64,000 nucleotides of DNA, taken from NCBI GenBank assembly GCA_004173235.1, contig SEAC01000015.1:372001-436000 (forward strand), given 5' to 3'. This document shows, piece by piece, positions 9,253 through 17,957 of the stretch (positions within the stretch are counted from its first letter, which is position 1; every line of letters starts with the position of its first letter). A program made the translations under genes and the position numbers. The DNA comes from Chitinophagaceae bacterium (GTDB taxonomy: Bacteria > Bacteroidota > Bacteroidia > Chitinophagales > Chitinophagaceae). Below the pieces are notes generated by a model. It saw only the letters and a list, made by a program, of their open reading frames with translations, ran no database searches and was not told where the DNA came from.

Positions 9253-11043
9253 CTATGCGGGCACTGCCAGCTTGCTTTTGCGGAAGCCATAGGCGAAGTA
9301 AACCACCAGGCCGATCGCAAACCACACGAAGAACCACTTCCAGTTGGAGGCCGACATGCCGGTGAGCAGGTAAAGGCAGCTCACGAGGCCCAGCAGCGGT
9401 ATCAGCGAATAGCGGCGCATTACGGCCAGCACCGAAAGCACGACGCAGGTGAGCCAGAAGATGATCGTCGAAACTTTTACTGCAGCGGTTTGGAAAAGGA
9501 AGTCGCTGGCATTGGCGTCGGAGCTGCGGTCGGTGAAGTCGCCGTTGAAGAGCTCCGTGAAATAGCTGGGAAACCGGATGATCACGAAAGCGATCACAGC
9601 TACGAAGAGTATCGGGAAAACGATGCCGCCATTGATGTAGGGAAGGTGAAACTTGCCCGGAGTCTTGGTGCGGCGTGGAAGCAGCAACACGCCTCCGCAC
9701 ACCAGCACGAAAGCGAATAGGGTACCAATCGATGTGAAATCGAGCACGAACGTTTTATCGGTGAACAGCAGCGGCGTTCCCACCAGGAAGCCGGTGAGGA
9801 CGGTGCTGAACGAAGGCGTTTTATAGCGTGGGTGGATCTTCTGGAAAGCCGGCGGCAGCATACCGTCGCGGCTCATCGTCATCCAGATGCGCGGCTGTCC
9901 CATCTGGAAAACGAGCAGCACCGAGGTCATGGCGATGACCGCACAGATCGACACGAGGAACTGCATCCAGCCGATGTTGAGGTTCTCCTTTTCAAAGATG
10001 AAGGCCAGCGGATCGCCGACGTTGGCAAACTTGGAGTACGTGACTGCACCGGTGAGCACCAGGGCGAGCAGTATATATACGACCGTGCAGATGACCAGCG
10101 AAAAGATCATCCCGCGTGGAAGGTCGCGTTGCGGGTTTTTGCTTTCCTCGGCCAGCACGCTCACGGCATCGAAACCAATATAAGCAAAGAAGACGCCGCT
10201 GACCGCTGCCATTACGCCACCGAAACCTTCGGGCATAAAGGAGCGTGCACCCGAAGAGCCGGTGGGCGTCCAGTTGCTCGTAAGATCGTTGGCGAAGACG
10301 CAGTAGCCGCCTACGGCGATCACCAGTATAACTACGGCCAGCTTAAGCACCACCATCACGTTGCTGAAATTGCGGCTTTCCTTTACGCCGCGATACACCA
10401 GTGCGGTGATGAGAAAAGTGATAACGAGCGCAGGAAGGTCAAAAATGATACGCAGGCTGCCGAGGCGAGGTGCCAGCAGCCACGCATTTTGGAGCTCCAG
10501 CAGGCTGTCGGTAAGCGGCTTGCCCGGGTTCTTCGACTGATAGTCGGCGATGTTGGCCGCGTATTGGGAAGCTTCGTGGTACGAGCAGGTAAGCCACGCC
10601 GGTATGTGCACGTGCACTTTGCTGAGAAACGAAGTGAAGTAGTCGCTCCACGAAAAAGCAACGTAGATGTTTCCGATGGAATATTCCATAAGCAGCGCCC
10701 AGCCAATGATCCACGCGAAGAGTTCGCCGAACGAAGCATACGCATACGTGTAGGCCGAACCTGCTACCGGTATGCGCGATGCAAATTCTGCATAACAAAA
10801 AGCGGTGAATGCGCAGGCGATCCCGCAAATGATAAAGAGCAGTACCACGCCGGGTCCACCCGAATATACCGCGCCACCGAGCGAGCTGAACGAGCCGGCT
10901 CCGATGATGGCGGCAATGCCGAAAAACGTGAGATCGCGCACGGTAAGCACGCGGCTCAGTCCCTGGTGTCCATGCGCCTCGGCGTCGGATTTATCACCCA
11001 TGATATCGTGGATCGGCTTGCGGCGGAAGAGCGGATGGCCCAT
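9253..11043 (-). CDS. APC-superfamily amino acid permease
   Basis: 596 residues with about 12-14 membrane helices. The first helix carries the substrate-binding GIAAIIGAGSFSSLGGAV region typical of the cationic amino acid transporter (CAT/YfnA) branch. Other family stretches are YAYASFGELFAWIIGW, FFAYIGFDAVSVLAEESKNPQRDLPRG and SRDGMLPPAF. It should import amino acids by cation coupling; the substrate cannot be read from sequence. A hydrophilic loop near residues 150-190 is longer than usual. It is transcribed alone with an octamer array upstream. Confidence 0.92.
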   Translation of the reverse strand: MGHPLFRRKPIHDIMGDKSDAEAHGHQGLSRVLTVRDLTFFGIAAIIGAGSFSSLGGAVYSGGPGVVLLFIICGIACAFTAFCYAEFASRIPVAGSAYTYAYASFGELFAWIIGWALLMEYSIGNIYVAFSWSDYFTSFLSKVHVHIPAWLTCSYHEASQYAANIADYQSKNPGKPLTDSLLELQNAWLLAPRLGSLRIIFDLPALVITFLITALVYRGVKESRNFSNVMVVLKLAVVILVIAVGGYCVFANDLTSNWTPTGSSGARSFMPEGFGGVMAAVSGVFFAYIGFDAVSVLAEESKNPQRDLPRGMIFSLVICTVVYILLALVLTGAVTYSKFANVGDPLAFIFEKENLNIGWMQFLVSICAVIAMTSVLLVFQMGQPRIWMTMSRDGMLPPAFQKIHPRYKTPSFSTVLTGFLVGTPLLFTDKTFVLDFTSIGTLFAFVLVCGGVLLLPRRTKTPGKFHLPYINGGIVFPILFVAVIAFVIIRFPSYFTELFNGDFTDRSSDANASDFLFQTAAVKVSTIIFWLTCVVLSVLAVMRRYSLIPLLGLVSCLYLLTGMSASNWKWFFVWFAIGLVVYFAYGFRKSKLAVPA

Positions 11044-11085
11044 GCTTGTTCTGGTTTTGAGGCGGGAAAATACAATATTAAACGA

Positions 11086-11117
11086 ATGGGGTGATGGGGT
11101 AATGTGCTAATGGGGTA
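11086..11117. repeat. octamer array, ATGGGGTA type
   Basis: Four exact 8-bp units on the plus strand: ATGGGGTG, ATGGGGTA, ATGTGCTA, ATGGGGTA. It lies just upstream of the minus-strand permease gene. No complementary array is visible nearby; a C-rich/G-rich hairpin (CCCTCCCCCTTTGGGAAGGGG, about 11144-11165) follows. Confidence 0.75.
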
Positions 11118-11279
11118 ATACAATACGAGGGTGAATGTATTCCCCTCCCCCTTTGGGAAGGGGTTAGAGGATGGGTCTGCTACTACTGACGAATGTCAGT
11201 TTGCACGCAGACAGCTGTCAGCCGCAGTGGCGCCAGCGGGAGCGAGCTTTGCATCAACAAAAACAAAACACCTTCTATC

Positions 11280-11669
11280 ATGGCAACGATCACCAATACC
11301 CCCAAATCCTACGTACGTCAAACGGTTCAGACCACCTTCGTAGCGCAGCAGCCTGTAACGGCCATGGGTCGCTTTATGAACTGGTGCGCCAATCAGGAAC
11401 AATACCGCTTCGGATGGCTCGCCGCCGTCATCGCCATTCACGGTTGCGCACTCACGCCTATCACGCTGTTTGCGATCATCCTCTCCGGTAGCAGCATCGC
11501 GCTGTGGGCAACCGCGCTCGTTGCCATGTGTGCCGCGCTGGTATCCAACCTCGCTGCACAACCCACCAAGGTTACCATACCGATCTTTTTCGTAAGCATA
11601 TTGGTAGATGTGGCCATCATAGTAGCCTGTCTGATGCACGGCTTCAACATCGCCGGCACGTACATCTAA
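11280..11669 (+). CDS. small multi-pass membrane protein
   Basis: 129 residues from the ATG at 11280, chosen because the upstream extension to 11193 is composed of repeat-like sequence. A polar N-terminus of about 40 residues is followed by three hydrophobic segments near 45-65, 70-90 and 100-122 (for example TPITLFAIILSGSSIALWATALVAM). The C-terminus is short and outside or periplasmic by prediction. I do not recognise the family. It is isolated between the permease and the prenyl synthase. Confidence 0.65.
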   Translation: MATITNTPKSYVRQTVQTTFVAQQPVTAMGRFMNWCANQEQYRFGWLAAVIAIHGCALTPITLFAIILSGSSIALWATALVAMCAALVSNLAAQPTKVTIPIFFVSILVDVAIIVACLMHGFNIAGTYI

Positions 11670-11670
11670 G

Positions 11671-11739
11671 AACGTTGTGTGCAGTGAACGGTGGGCGCCA
11701 GCAATTGCTTCTGCCGCTCGACGGCTCACCGCTCACTAA
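11671..11739. repeat. degenerate inverted repeat with shared loop words
   Basis: The gap between two convergent genes begins with AACGTTGTGTGC, which recurs exactly at 28748-28759 in the loop of another hairpin. It then has GTGAACGGTG facing CACCGCTCAC, with GGCGCCAGC in between. The arms belong to the CGTGAGC word family. Confidence 0.7.
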
Positions 11740-12705
11740 CTAATTGTCCCTATGAATAAGGAAGAGAGCCAGCTCGCGTAGTGGCTCTTTTCTCTTGGAA
11801 AGCACCGCCACATCGTCGAGGTGCTGCAGTGCCTCGGCCAGGTAGCGCTCCTTCAGCTCGAGCGCCCATGCGTCCACCCCGCTCGCGCGGAACACGGCCA
11901 GCACGCGGTCTACTTTGTCGGGAGGATCACCGGCAAGACAAGCATGAAGTTCTTGCCGTTGCGCAGCATCAGCGGTTTCCAGCGCGTGTATGAGCAGGAA
12001 GGTTTTCTTGTTACTCTTGATGTCGCCACCCACCTGCTTACCGAATTTTTCAGGGTCGCCAAAGGCGTCGAGGTAGTCGTCCTGCACCTGGAAGGCGAGC
12101 CCCAGCTTGCGGCCGAATTCATAGAGCAGGTTTTGATTGCGCTCCAGCGCGCCGCCCAGTATGGCCCCCATCTTCAGCGATGCCGCGAGCAGCACGGATG
12201 TTTTAAGATTGATCATCTGCAGGTATTCGTGGAGACCTACAGATTCGCGCTTCTCGAAATCCATATCGAGCTGCTGCCCCTCGCACACCTCGCGGGCCGT
12301 TTGATTGAACAGTGCATTGATGGCATACCGGTAGCCGTTGCCGATCTTATTGAGGTAATCATACGCGGCCACCAGCATCACATCGCCGGCCAGCAGTGCC
12401 GTGCTTTGTCCATATTTTTCGTGAACGGTTGCCATGCCCCTGCGCAGCGGCGCGGCATCCATAATGTCGTCGTGGATAAGGGTGAAGTTGTGAAACAATT
12501 CCACGGCGGTTGCTACTTTCCAGGCGTCGGCATTCACGTCATCAAACAACTCGTTTCCCATCAGCACGCCCACCGGGCGCACACGCTTGCCTCCCAGCTG
12601 CAGGATGTAGCGGTTGGGGTCGTACAGCGTTGCCGGCTCGGCCGGGAAATGCTCGGTTTGAAAGTGTTGGGCGAACTGCTGCGCCAGGGATTCGAATGAA
12701 TGCAT
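11740..12705 (-). CDS. polyprenyl synthetase (trans-isoprenyl diphosphate synthase)
   Basis: 321 residues. Condenses isopentenyl diphosphate with an allylic diphosphate. The first aspartate-rich motif is DDIMD at residues 79-83 and the second is QVQDDYLDAFGD around 207-217; GGKRVRP near residue 38 binds diphosphate. Phe74, five residues before the motif, suggests a short product such as C15-C20 (inference from the chain-length rule). It is the last gene of the DUF3822-rsmD-fau-lpxK-rnr block, with 69 bp from rnr. Likely supplies precursors for quinone, carotenoid or undecaprenyl lipid. Confidence 0.92.
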   Translation of the reverse strand: MHSFESLAQQFAQHFQTEHFPAEPATLYDPNRYILQLGGKRVRPVGVLMGNELFDDVNADAWKVATAVELFHNFTLIHDDIMDAAPLRRGMATVHEKYGQSTALLAGDVMLVAAYDYLNKIGNGYRYAINALFNQTAREVCEGQQLDMDFEKRESVGLHEYLQMINLKTSVLLAASLKMGAILGGALERNQNLLYEFGRKLGLAFQVQDDYLDAFGDPEKFGKQVGGDIKSNKKTFLLIHALETADAAQRQELHACLAGDPPDKVDRVLAVFRASGVDAWALELKERYLAEALQHLDDVAVLSKRKEPLRELALFLIHRDN

Positions 12706-12774
12706 GTTGTTTTGAGCGTTTGAATGCGCTTGGCGCGTTTGGGCGCATTTGGGCGCGGGAGACGCTTTTGGGCG

Positions 12775-14892
12775 CTAGAAATCTTCGTCCTCGCCTTTTT
12801 TCCTTCGCTTGCGCGCGCTCTTGGTGCTTCCCCCTTTTTTCTCGTTGCGGGTTTCGGCTTCTTCTTCCTCAATGGCTGTGAGCACCCAATCGTAGTCGAG
12901 CGTTCGCTTCTCGAGCGAGCCCGCCACCACTTTGATGCGCACCTTGTCGCCCATCCGGAACTTCTTGCCCGAGCGGTTGCCCACGAGGCTGTAGTCTTCC
13001 TGCACGAGGCGGAATTCGTCGTAGTCCACGAGGCTCGTCACGCTCACCATGCCTTCGCACTTGTGCTCCACCGTTTCCACCCAGAACCCAAAAGCCGACA
13101 CGCCGCTGATGACGCCGTCGAACTCCTCGCCCAGGAAGTCGAGCATATATTCCACCTGCTTGTATTTGTTGCCGGCTCGTTCGGCTTCCATCGCCGCCCG
13201 CTCACGCTCCGAGCAGTGCTTGCACTTTTCGTCCATCTTTTTGTCGATCTCGACCTGCTGCTCCAGGATGCTGAGCAACACACGGTGCACCAGGATGTCG
13301 GGGTAACGGCGGATGGGCGAGGTGAAGTGACAATAGTTTTCGAAACCAAGTCCATAGTGCCCGATGTTCTCGGTGGTATAGATCGCCTTCGACATCGTTC
13401 GGATGCCCAGCGTTTCCAGCACATGCTGCTCCGGCTTTCCTTTGGCTTCGGCGAGCATCGCGTTGAACGATTCGGCGATCTTTTCGGGCGACGACATGTC
13501 AAACTTGTGCCCGAACTTTTTCGCGAACGCCATGAAGGGCAGCATCTTTTCTTCGCTGGGCAGGTCGTGCACGCGGTACGGAAACGGAACGGGCTTTTTC
13601 TTTACCTCGATCTTCGAAACGTGCTCGGCCACATAGCGGTTGGCCAGCAGCATGAACTCCTCGATCAGCTGGTGCGATTCCTTGCTTTCCTTCACCACGA
13701 TGCCGATGGGCTTGCCCTTCTCATCGAGCTTGAAGCGCACTTCCTGCGAAGAGAAGTTGATTGCGCCGGCGTCGAAGCGTTTCTTACGAAGACGCTGTGC
13801 CATCGTGTTCAGCAGCATGAGCTCGTCTTCGTACTTTCCTTCTTGCTTTTCGATGATCTCCTGAACGTCTTCGTAGGTGAAGCGGTGGTCGGAGTGAATG
13901 ACCGTTTTACCCAGCCAATATCCTTTCACCTGCGCTTTGGGCGTCATTTCGAAAACGGCGGAGAACGTGAGCTTCTCCTCGTGCGGACGCAGCGAGCAGA
14001 GCACGTTGGATATATGCTCGGGCAGCATCGGGCTTACGCGGTCGGGCAGGTACACCGATGTAGCTTTCTGGTAAGCTTCCGTATCGAGCGCAGTGTCGGG
14101 CGCAACGTAATGGCCTACGTCGGCAATGTGCACGCCGATCTCGTAATTGCCGTTCTTCAGCATACGAATCGAAAGCGCATCGTCGAAGTCCTTCGCATCA
14201 ACGGGGTCGATGGTGAAGGTGAGTATGTTGCGGAAGTCGCGGCGTTTCGCGATTTCTTCCTGTGCGATCACGTCGGGTATGCGTGCCGTTTCTTCGAGCA
14301 CTTCGTCCGAGAATTCAAGACCAAAGCCGTTCTCCAGCAGGATCTCCTTCATCGCGCTGTCGTTGCGGTCTTCGGGAGATAGCACGGACACGATCTCGCC
14401 GATGGGACGCTTGCCGGAGCCCGTTTCCCAGTCTTTGATGCGCGTCACCACGCGGTCGCCGTCCACGGCTCCGTTCATTGCGTTCTCCGGAACAAAGATG
14501 TCGGGAGTTTTCTTTTCTCCGTCGGCTACTACGAATCCAAAGCCCTTGTTCATTTGGAGCGTGCCGATGAATTCGTTTTGCTTGCGCTCAAGCACCTGCA
14601 CTACCGAACCCTGCATGCGGCGTCCTCCGCGTTCGGGGTTGGCGGCAACGCGCACCTTGTCGCCATGCATGGCCGTATTGAAATCGTTTGGACGAACCAG
14701 GATGTCGGTTTCCAGACCTTCCACTACTACGAAGCCCATTCCCGATCGCGTTACTTCAAGCTTGCCGGAATAGGTGTCGCCGTCGTGTTGCTGCATCGAT
14801 CCACCACCGCTGCGCTTGCGGCCCGGCTTCTCGTGCCCGCGTGGCCGTTCGCCCGTTCCTGTCATTTGCTTCTTATTATTTTTTCTGCCCAT
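12775..14892 (-). CDS. rnr: ribonuclease R
   Basis: 705 residues. Processive 3'-5' exoribonuclease that can digest structured RNA. After a basic N-terminal tail come two cold-shock-type domains (about 40-150) and the RNB catalytic domain, with active-site aspartates in IDPVDAKDFDDALS (Asp229, 235, 237, 238). A C-terminal S1 domain contains FDGVISGVSAFGFWVE, and a lysine/arginine-rich tail follows. It begins 8 bp after the lpxK stop, so it is co-transcribed. Confidence 0.96.
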   Translation of the reverse strand: MGRKNNKKQMTGTGERPRGHEKPGRKRSGGGSMQQHDGDTYSGKLEVTRSGMGFVVVEGLETDILVRPNDFNTAMHGDKVRVAANPERGGRRMQGSVVQVLERKQNEFIGTLQMNKGFGFVVADGEKKTPDIFVPENAMNGAVDGDRVVTRIKDWETGSGKRPIGEIVSVLSPEDRNDSAMKEILLENGFGLEFSDEVLEETARIPDVIAQEEIAKRRDFRNILTFTIDPVDAKDFDDALSIRMLKNGNYEIGVHIADVGHYVAPDTALDTEAYQKATSVYLPDRVSPMLPEHISNVLCSLRPHEEKLTFSAVFEMTPKAQVKGYWLGKTVIHSDHRFTYEDVQEIIEKQEGKYEDELMLLNTMAQRLRKKRFDAGAINFSSQEVRFKLDEKGKPIGIVVKESKESHQLIEEFMLLANRYVAEHVSKIEVKKKPVPFPYRVHDLPSEEKMLPFMAFAKKFGHKFDMSSPEKIAESFNAMLAEAKGKPEQHVLETLGIRTMSKAIYTTENIGHYGLGFENYCHFTSPIRRYPDILVHRVLLSILEQQVEIDKKMDEKCKHCSERERAAMEAERAGNKYKQVEYMLDFLGEEFDGVISGVSAFGFWVETVEHKCEGMVSVTSLVDYDEFRLVQEDYSLVGNRSGKKFRMGDKVRIKVVAGSLEKRTLDYDWVLTAIEEEEAETRNEKKGGSTKSARKRRKKGEDEDF

Positions 14893-14900
14893 GGAATGTA

Positions 14901-15974
14901 TTAGCCGGGTTGTTTAAAGTCTTGAATAAAGGTATGTACGATCCCATCAAATCGCGTTCCCTCTCCAAAGAGGAACTGGTGTTCGATGGGCAGCACAAAG
15001 AACGGCAGCTCACTGAGCTCGTTCTCGAATTTGAGCAGGCGCATGGCGTCCTTCTCGGTTGTCAGGATGATCTTCTTCGGCCCTTCGAGTGCGGCGAAGC
15101 GCTCGCGGATCTCGCGCCAGTCGTCAATGCTGAAGATGTGATGATCGCCGTAGTGCATCATCGAATACGTACGAATGCGTTCTTCGAGGTATTTCTTCAA
15201 TGGCCGCGGGTTGGCGATGCCGGTGATGAGCAGCACTTCCGTGTCTTCGTCGATGCTGGTAAACCGGCGGCTGAGAATGTGATAGGCCGCGCCGTAAGCG
15301 ATGGTGGTAAAAAAAAGGTGCTGGCCTTCGCGCGGCGCGAGCTCGCGGCGAAGGCTTTCTTTTTCAGCGGCCGACAATTCTGCCGGGCACTTTGTTACCA
15401 CGATCACCTGTGCACGGCCGGCGGAGGAACGGCTGTCGCGCAGGTCGCCGGTGGGTAGAAAGAAGTCGCGGGTGTAGAGATTGCCGTAGTCGGTAAGGAG
15501 AATATTGAAGCCTGCACGGATGGGACGATGCTGAAAGGCGTCGTCGAGGATGATGGCCTGCGTGTCGGGGCGGTCGTGCAGCAACTGCGGGATGGCTACG
15601 AGGCGCTCCTCGCCTACCGCAACGGGCACTTCGGGAAACTTGCGGTGAAACAGCATCGGCTCGTCCCCGATCTCGAGTGCCGTAGTGCCTTCGGATGCGA
15701 GTGCGTAGCCTTTTGTTTTCCGCTTGTAGCCCCGGCTGAGCGTAGCCACGCGGTACCTTCCCTTCAGGCGGTTGATGAGGTATTCCACCATCGGGCTTTT
15801 GCCGGTTCCGCCTACCGAGAGGTTGCCCACGCATATGAGCGGAAGTCCGAAAGATGCGGACCGCAGCCAGCCACGGTCGTAGCACCAGTTCCGTATAACT
15901 ACAATAGCGCCGTAGAGCAGCGCGAACGGAAACAGCAGGATGCGGAATGACTTGAGAAAGAGGTTAGAAAACAT
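14901..15974 (-). CDS. lpxK: tetraacyldisaccharide 4'-kinase (lipid A synthesis)
   Basis: 357 residues from the ATG at 15974; an upstream ATG at 16016 would push it deep into the preceding gene and lacks the family's N-terminal hydrophobic anchor. Phosphorylates the 4' position of the lipid A disaccharide at the inner membrane. It has an N-terminal membrane segment (SNLFLKSFRILLFPFALLYG), Walker A GGTGKSP near residue 54 and HRPIRAGFNILLTDY. The presence of lpxK shows a lipopolysaccharide-type outer membrane. It overlaps fau by 11 bp. Confidence 0.95.
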   Translation of the reverse strand: MFSNLFLKSFRILLFPFALLYGAIVVIRNWCYDRGWLRSASFGLPLICVGNLSVGGTGKSPMVEYLINRLKGRYRVATLSRGYKRKTKGYALASEGTTALEIGDEPMLFHRKFPEVPVAVGEERLVAIPQLLHDRPDTQAIILDDAFQHRPIRAGFNILLTDYGNLYTRDFFLPTGDLRDSRSSAGRAQVIVVTKCPAELSAAEKESLRRELAPREGQHLFFTTIAYGAAYHILSRRFTSIDEDTEVLLITGIANPRPLKKYLEERIRTYSMMHYGDHHIFSIDDWREIRERFAALEGPKKIILTTEKDAMRLLKFENELSELPFFVLPIEHQFLFGEGTRFDGIVHTFIQDFKQPG

Positions 15975-16536
15975 AAACCTGCCCGGGGGTGATGCAAAGA
16001 TCCAAAGGTATATCAAATTCGTCGGCGTCGCCGACGCGCTCCACCGGGTCGAAATACGACACGCCCACCTTCAGGCAGTCCTCGGAAACCTGTGCCAGGA
16101 AACGATCGTAGTACCCTTTGCCATAGCCCACGCGGTGGCCCTGCAGGTCGAAGGCGAGCAGCGGCACCAGCACCAGCTCCAGGTGTTCGGGCCCGATAAT
16201 GGCGTTTCCGATGGGCTCGGTGATGCCGAACTCGTTGTCGGTAAATGCCTCATCGGCGCTCACCAGCACGGCATCCATGGTGTTGCCGTCCGCATTCATT
16301 CTCGGGTAGGCAAGCTGCAGTGCCGGGTTGCGGAAGTGCAGGTAATCCGTTAAAAGGAAAGAGTTGACCTCCTTCTTCTCGGGAATCGAATAGAAGCTCA
16401 TCACGTGCTCCAAAAACGGGAAATCTACCGTCTGAAACTGGATCAGGATGAGGTCGTCGGCCTTCATCTGCCACGAGCTGTCCATGGCATCACGCTTTTC
16501 GCGAAACTGCTTGCGGGCTTCCTTTTTGGTCATCAT
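15964..16536 (-). CDS. fau: 5-formyltetrahydrofolate cyclo-ligase
   Basis: 190 residues. Converts 5-formyl-THF to 5,10-methenyl-THF using ATP. Family motifs are KKEARKQFREKRDAM at the N-terminus, FYSIPEKKEVN, and the C-terminal LVPLLAFDLQGHRVGYGKGYYDRFL, with the nucleotide-binding glycines and GYGKGYYDR. It overlaps rsmD upstream by 4 bp (ATGA) and lpxK downstream by 11 bp, so translation is probably coupled. Confidence 0.95.
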   Translation of the reverse strand: MMTKKEARKQFREKRDAMDSSWQMKADDLILIQFQTVDFPFLEHVMSFYSIPEKKEVNSFLLTDYLHFRNPALQLAYPRMNADGNTMDAVLVSADEAFTDNEFGITEPIGNAIIGPEHLELVLVPLLAFDLQGHRVGYGKGYYDRFLAQVSEDCLKVGVSYFDPVERVGDADEFDIPLDLCITPGQVYVF

Positions 16537-17081
16537 TCTGCAGCGCTATTTTCAAAGAGTGTGAAAATAGTCGTGCCATAATTGCGCTCCCACTTGTATC
16601 CGGGAAAGCCTTTGTAATCGTTGCGGGGCGTGTGCTCCAGAATGAACCAGCCACCGGAACGCAGCAGTCCTTTTTCAAAGATGCGCTTCGGCAGGTCGTC
16701 GATGGTGGTGAGCGCGTACGGCGGGCCGGCAAAGATGAAATCGTATTGCTGGCTGCATTCGTCGATGTAGCGGAACACTTCGGAGCGCACCACCTTGACG
16801 CCTTCGATCTTCAGTGTTTCTACGGTCTTCCGGATGAAGTCGAACATCTTCGGATCTTTTTCCACGATGGTGAGATCAGGCACCCCGCGCGAGGCGAGTT
16901 CATAAGAAATGGCGCCCGTGCCTCCAAAGAGATCGAGCGTACGCAGCTCTTCGAAGTCCAGGTTGTTTTGAAGGATGTTGAAGAGTCCCTCCTTCGCGAT
17001 GTCGGTAGTGGGCCGGGTATGGGGCATGTTGGCCGGAGGCTGTATGCGCCGCCCGCCCAGCGATCCGCTTATGATACGCAT
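16533..17081 (-). CDS. rsmD: 16S rRNA (guanine-N2) methyltransferase RsmD
   Basis: 182 residues. Methylates G966 of 16S rRNA with S-adenosylmethionine. The N-terminus RIISGSLGGRRIQPP and TRPTTDIAKEGLFNIL are diagnostic, and the SAM site is LDLFGGTGAISYELASRG. Motif IV, usually (D/N)PP(Y/F), reads FAGPPYAL, so the polar catalytic residue is glycine here. Either this is a lineage variant or activity is altered. It overlaps DUF3822 by 13 bp and fau by 4 bp. Confidence 0.93.
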   Translation of the reverse strand: MRIISGSLGGRRIQPPANMPHTRPTTDIAKEGLFNILQNNLDFEELRTLDLFGGTGAISYELASRGVPDLTIVEKDPKMFDFIRKTVETLKIEGVKVVRSEVFRYIDECSQQYDFIFAGPPYALTTIDDLPKRIFEKGLLRSGGWFILEHTPRNDYKGFPGYKWERNYGTTIFTLFENSAAE

Positions 17082-17869
17082 TTGGCGAGGTTATGAAGCG
17101 AGGTGAAAAAATGCGCAGGGCGCCCGTCTTCTGCGGTGATGCCCTCTGTAGCACCAAAATGAATGCTGCTGAAATATTGGTAGAGCTCCCGGTACAGCGC
17201 CGACTCTTCGTCTACCAGGCCGCTCAGCACCAGCGGCGTATCGCGACCCGGCAGACCGGTTTCGGCGGCAATACGAAGGAGGTAATAAACAACATCAAGC
17301 GGGGCATCGTAGCGGTATACCTGCGCCAGTTGGAGGAAGCCGTCTTTGCGCGCAAGCACACGAAACTGCTTCGGAGCAAAATGCACCTGCAACTGCGTCG
17401 GCACATCGATGCCGCTGGGATTGCGGAGTGCAGGCGTGAAGGCGTGGTAATATTCGGCCTCCGGGAATGCAGCCCGCAGGCGCGCATCGAGCGCGGGTGG
17501 GAAGGCATAGGCCGCCGTAAGTTGCCATTCGCCGATGCGGTCTTGCTGCACGCGTCCGCTATGTGGGAACAGCTGCGGAACGACACCCGATGCATCGGCT
17601 GCATACCGCTGCGGGAGCAGAACGGCTTCGGGAAAGGCGGAGCAAAACACCACGCGGGCCGCGTGCGCCGACCATTGACGCAGCCCCTCGGTAATGGCAT
17701 CGAAATCCTCCTGAGGCAATGGCTCTTCGAGCGACCAGTAACGGAGGCGGTGCAGCAAGTGGCTTTCGCTTTCGAGCAACGCCGTGCAACAGTAGCCCGG
17801 TCCCCATTCGCACAACACAAGTCCTCCCGTTGCGCGCCCGCTGCCCTGTATGTCAAACAATACGTTCAT
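17069..17869 (-). CDS. DUF3822 family protein
   Basis: 266 residues from the ATG at 17869; a TTG at 17878 would add three residues. The sequence matches the DUF3822 family of Bacteroidota, commonly found just upstream of rsmD, as here. It looks like an actin/ATPase-fold protein with paired halves (YCCTALLESE at the N-terminus, LSGLVDEESALYRELYQYFSSIHFG at the C-terminus). It has no membrane segment or obvious catalytic motif. As first gene of a six-gene operon it may assist rRNA modification or envelope synthesis, which is only a guess. Confidence 0.8.
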   Translation of the reverse strand: MNVLFDIQGSGRATGGLVLCEWGPGYCCTALLESESHLLHRLRYWSLEEPLPQEDFDAITEGLRQWSAHAARVVFCSAFPEAVLLPQRYAADASGVVPQLFPHSGRVQQDRIGEWQLTAAYAFPPALDARLRAAFPEAEYYHAFTPALRNPSGIDVPTQLQVHFAPKQFRVLARKDGFLQLAQVYRYDAPLDVVYYLLRIAAETGLPGRDTPLVLSGLVDEESALYRELYQYFSSIHFGATEGITAEDGRPAHFFTSLHNLAKCVS

Positions 17870-17957
17870 TGGCCGCAAAATACGTCAAAGAAATTCGCAA
17901 GTCAGAATCCCGGATTTTCGGGATGTAGTGAGCTGTTTGTCGCTAGTTTGCGGCCCT

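Noticed and set aside
9832-11094. 420-residue plus-strand frame opposite the permease
   Set aside because: The minus strand encodes an APC permease with clear helices; the opposite frame is charged and featureless.
11821-12699. 292-residue plus-strand frame opposite the prenyl synthase
   Set aside because: Both aspartate-rich motifs lie on the minus strand; this is a shadow.
12724-14382. 552-residue plus-strand frame opposite rnr
   Set aside because: Mirror of a confidently identified ribonuclease R; composition typical of antisense frames.
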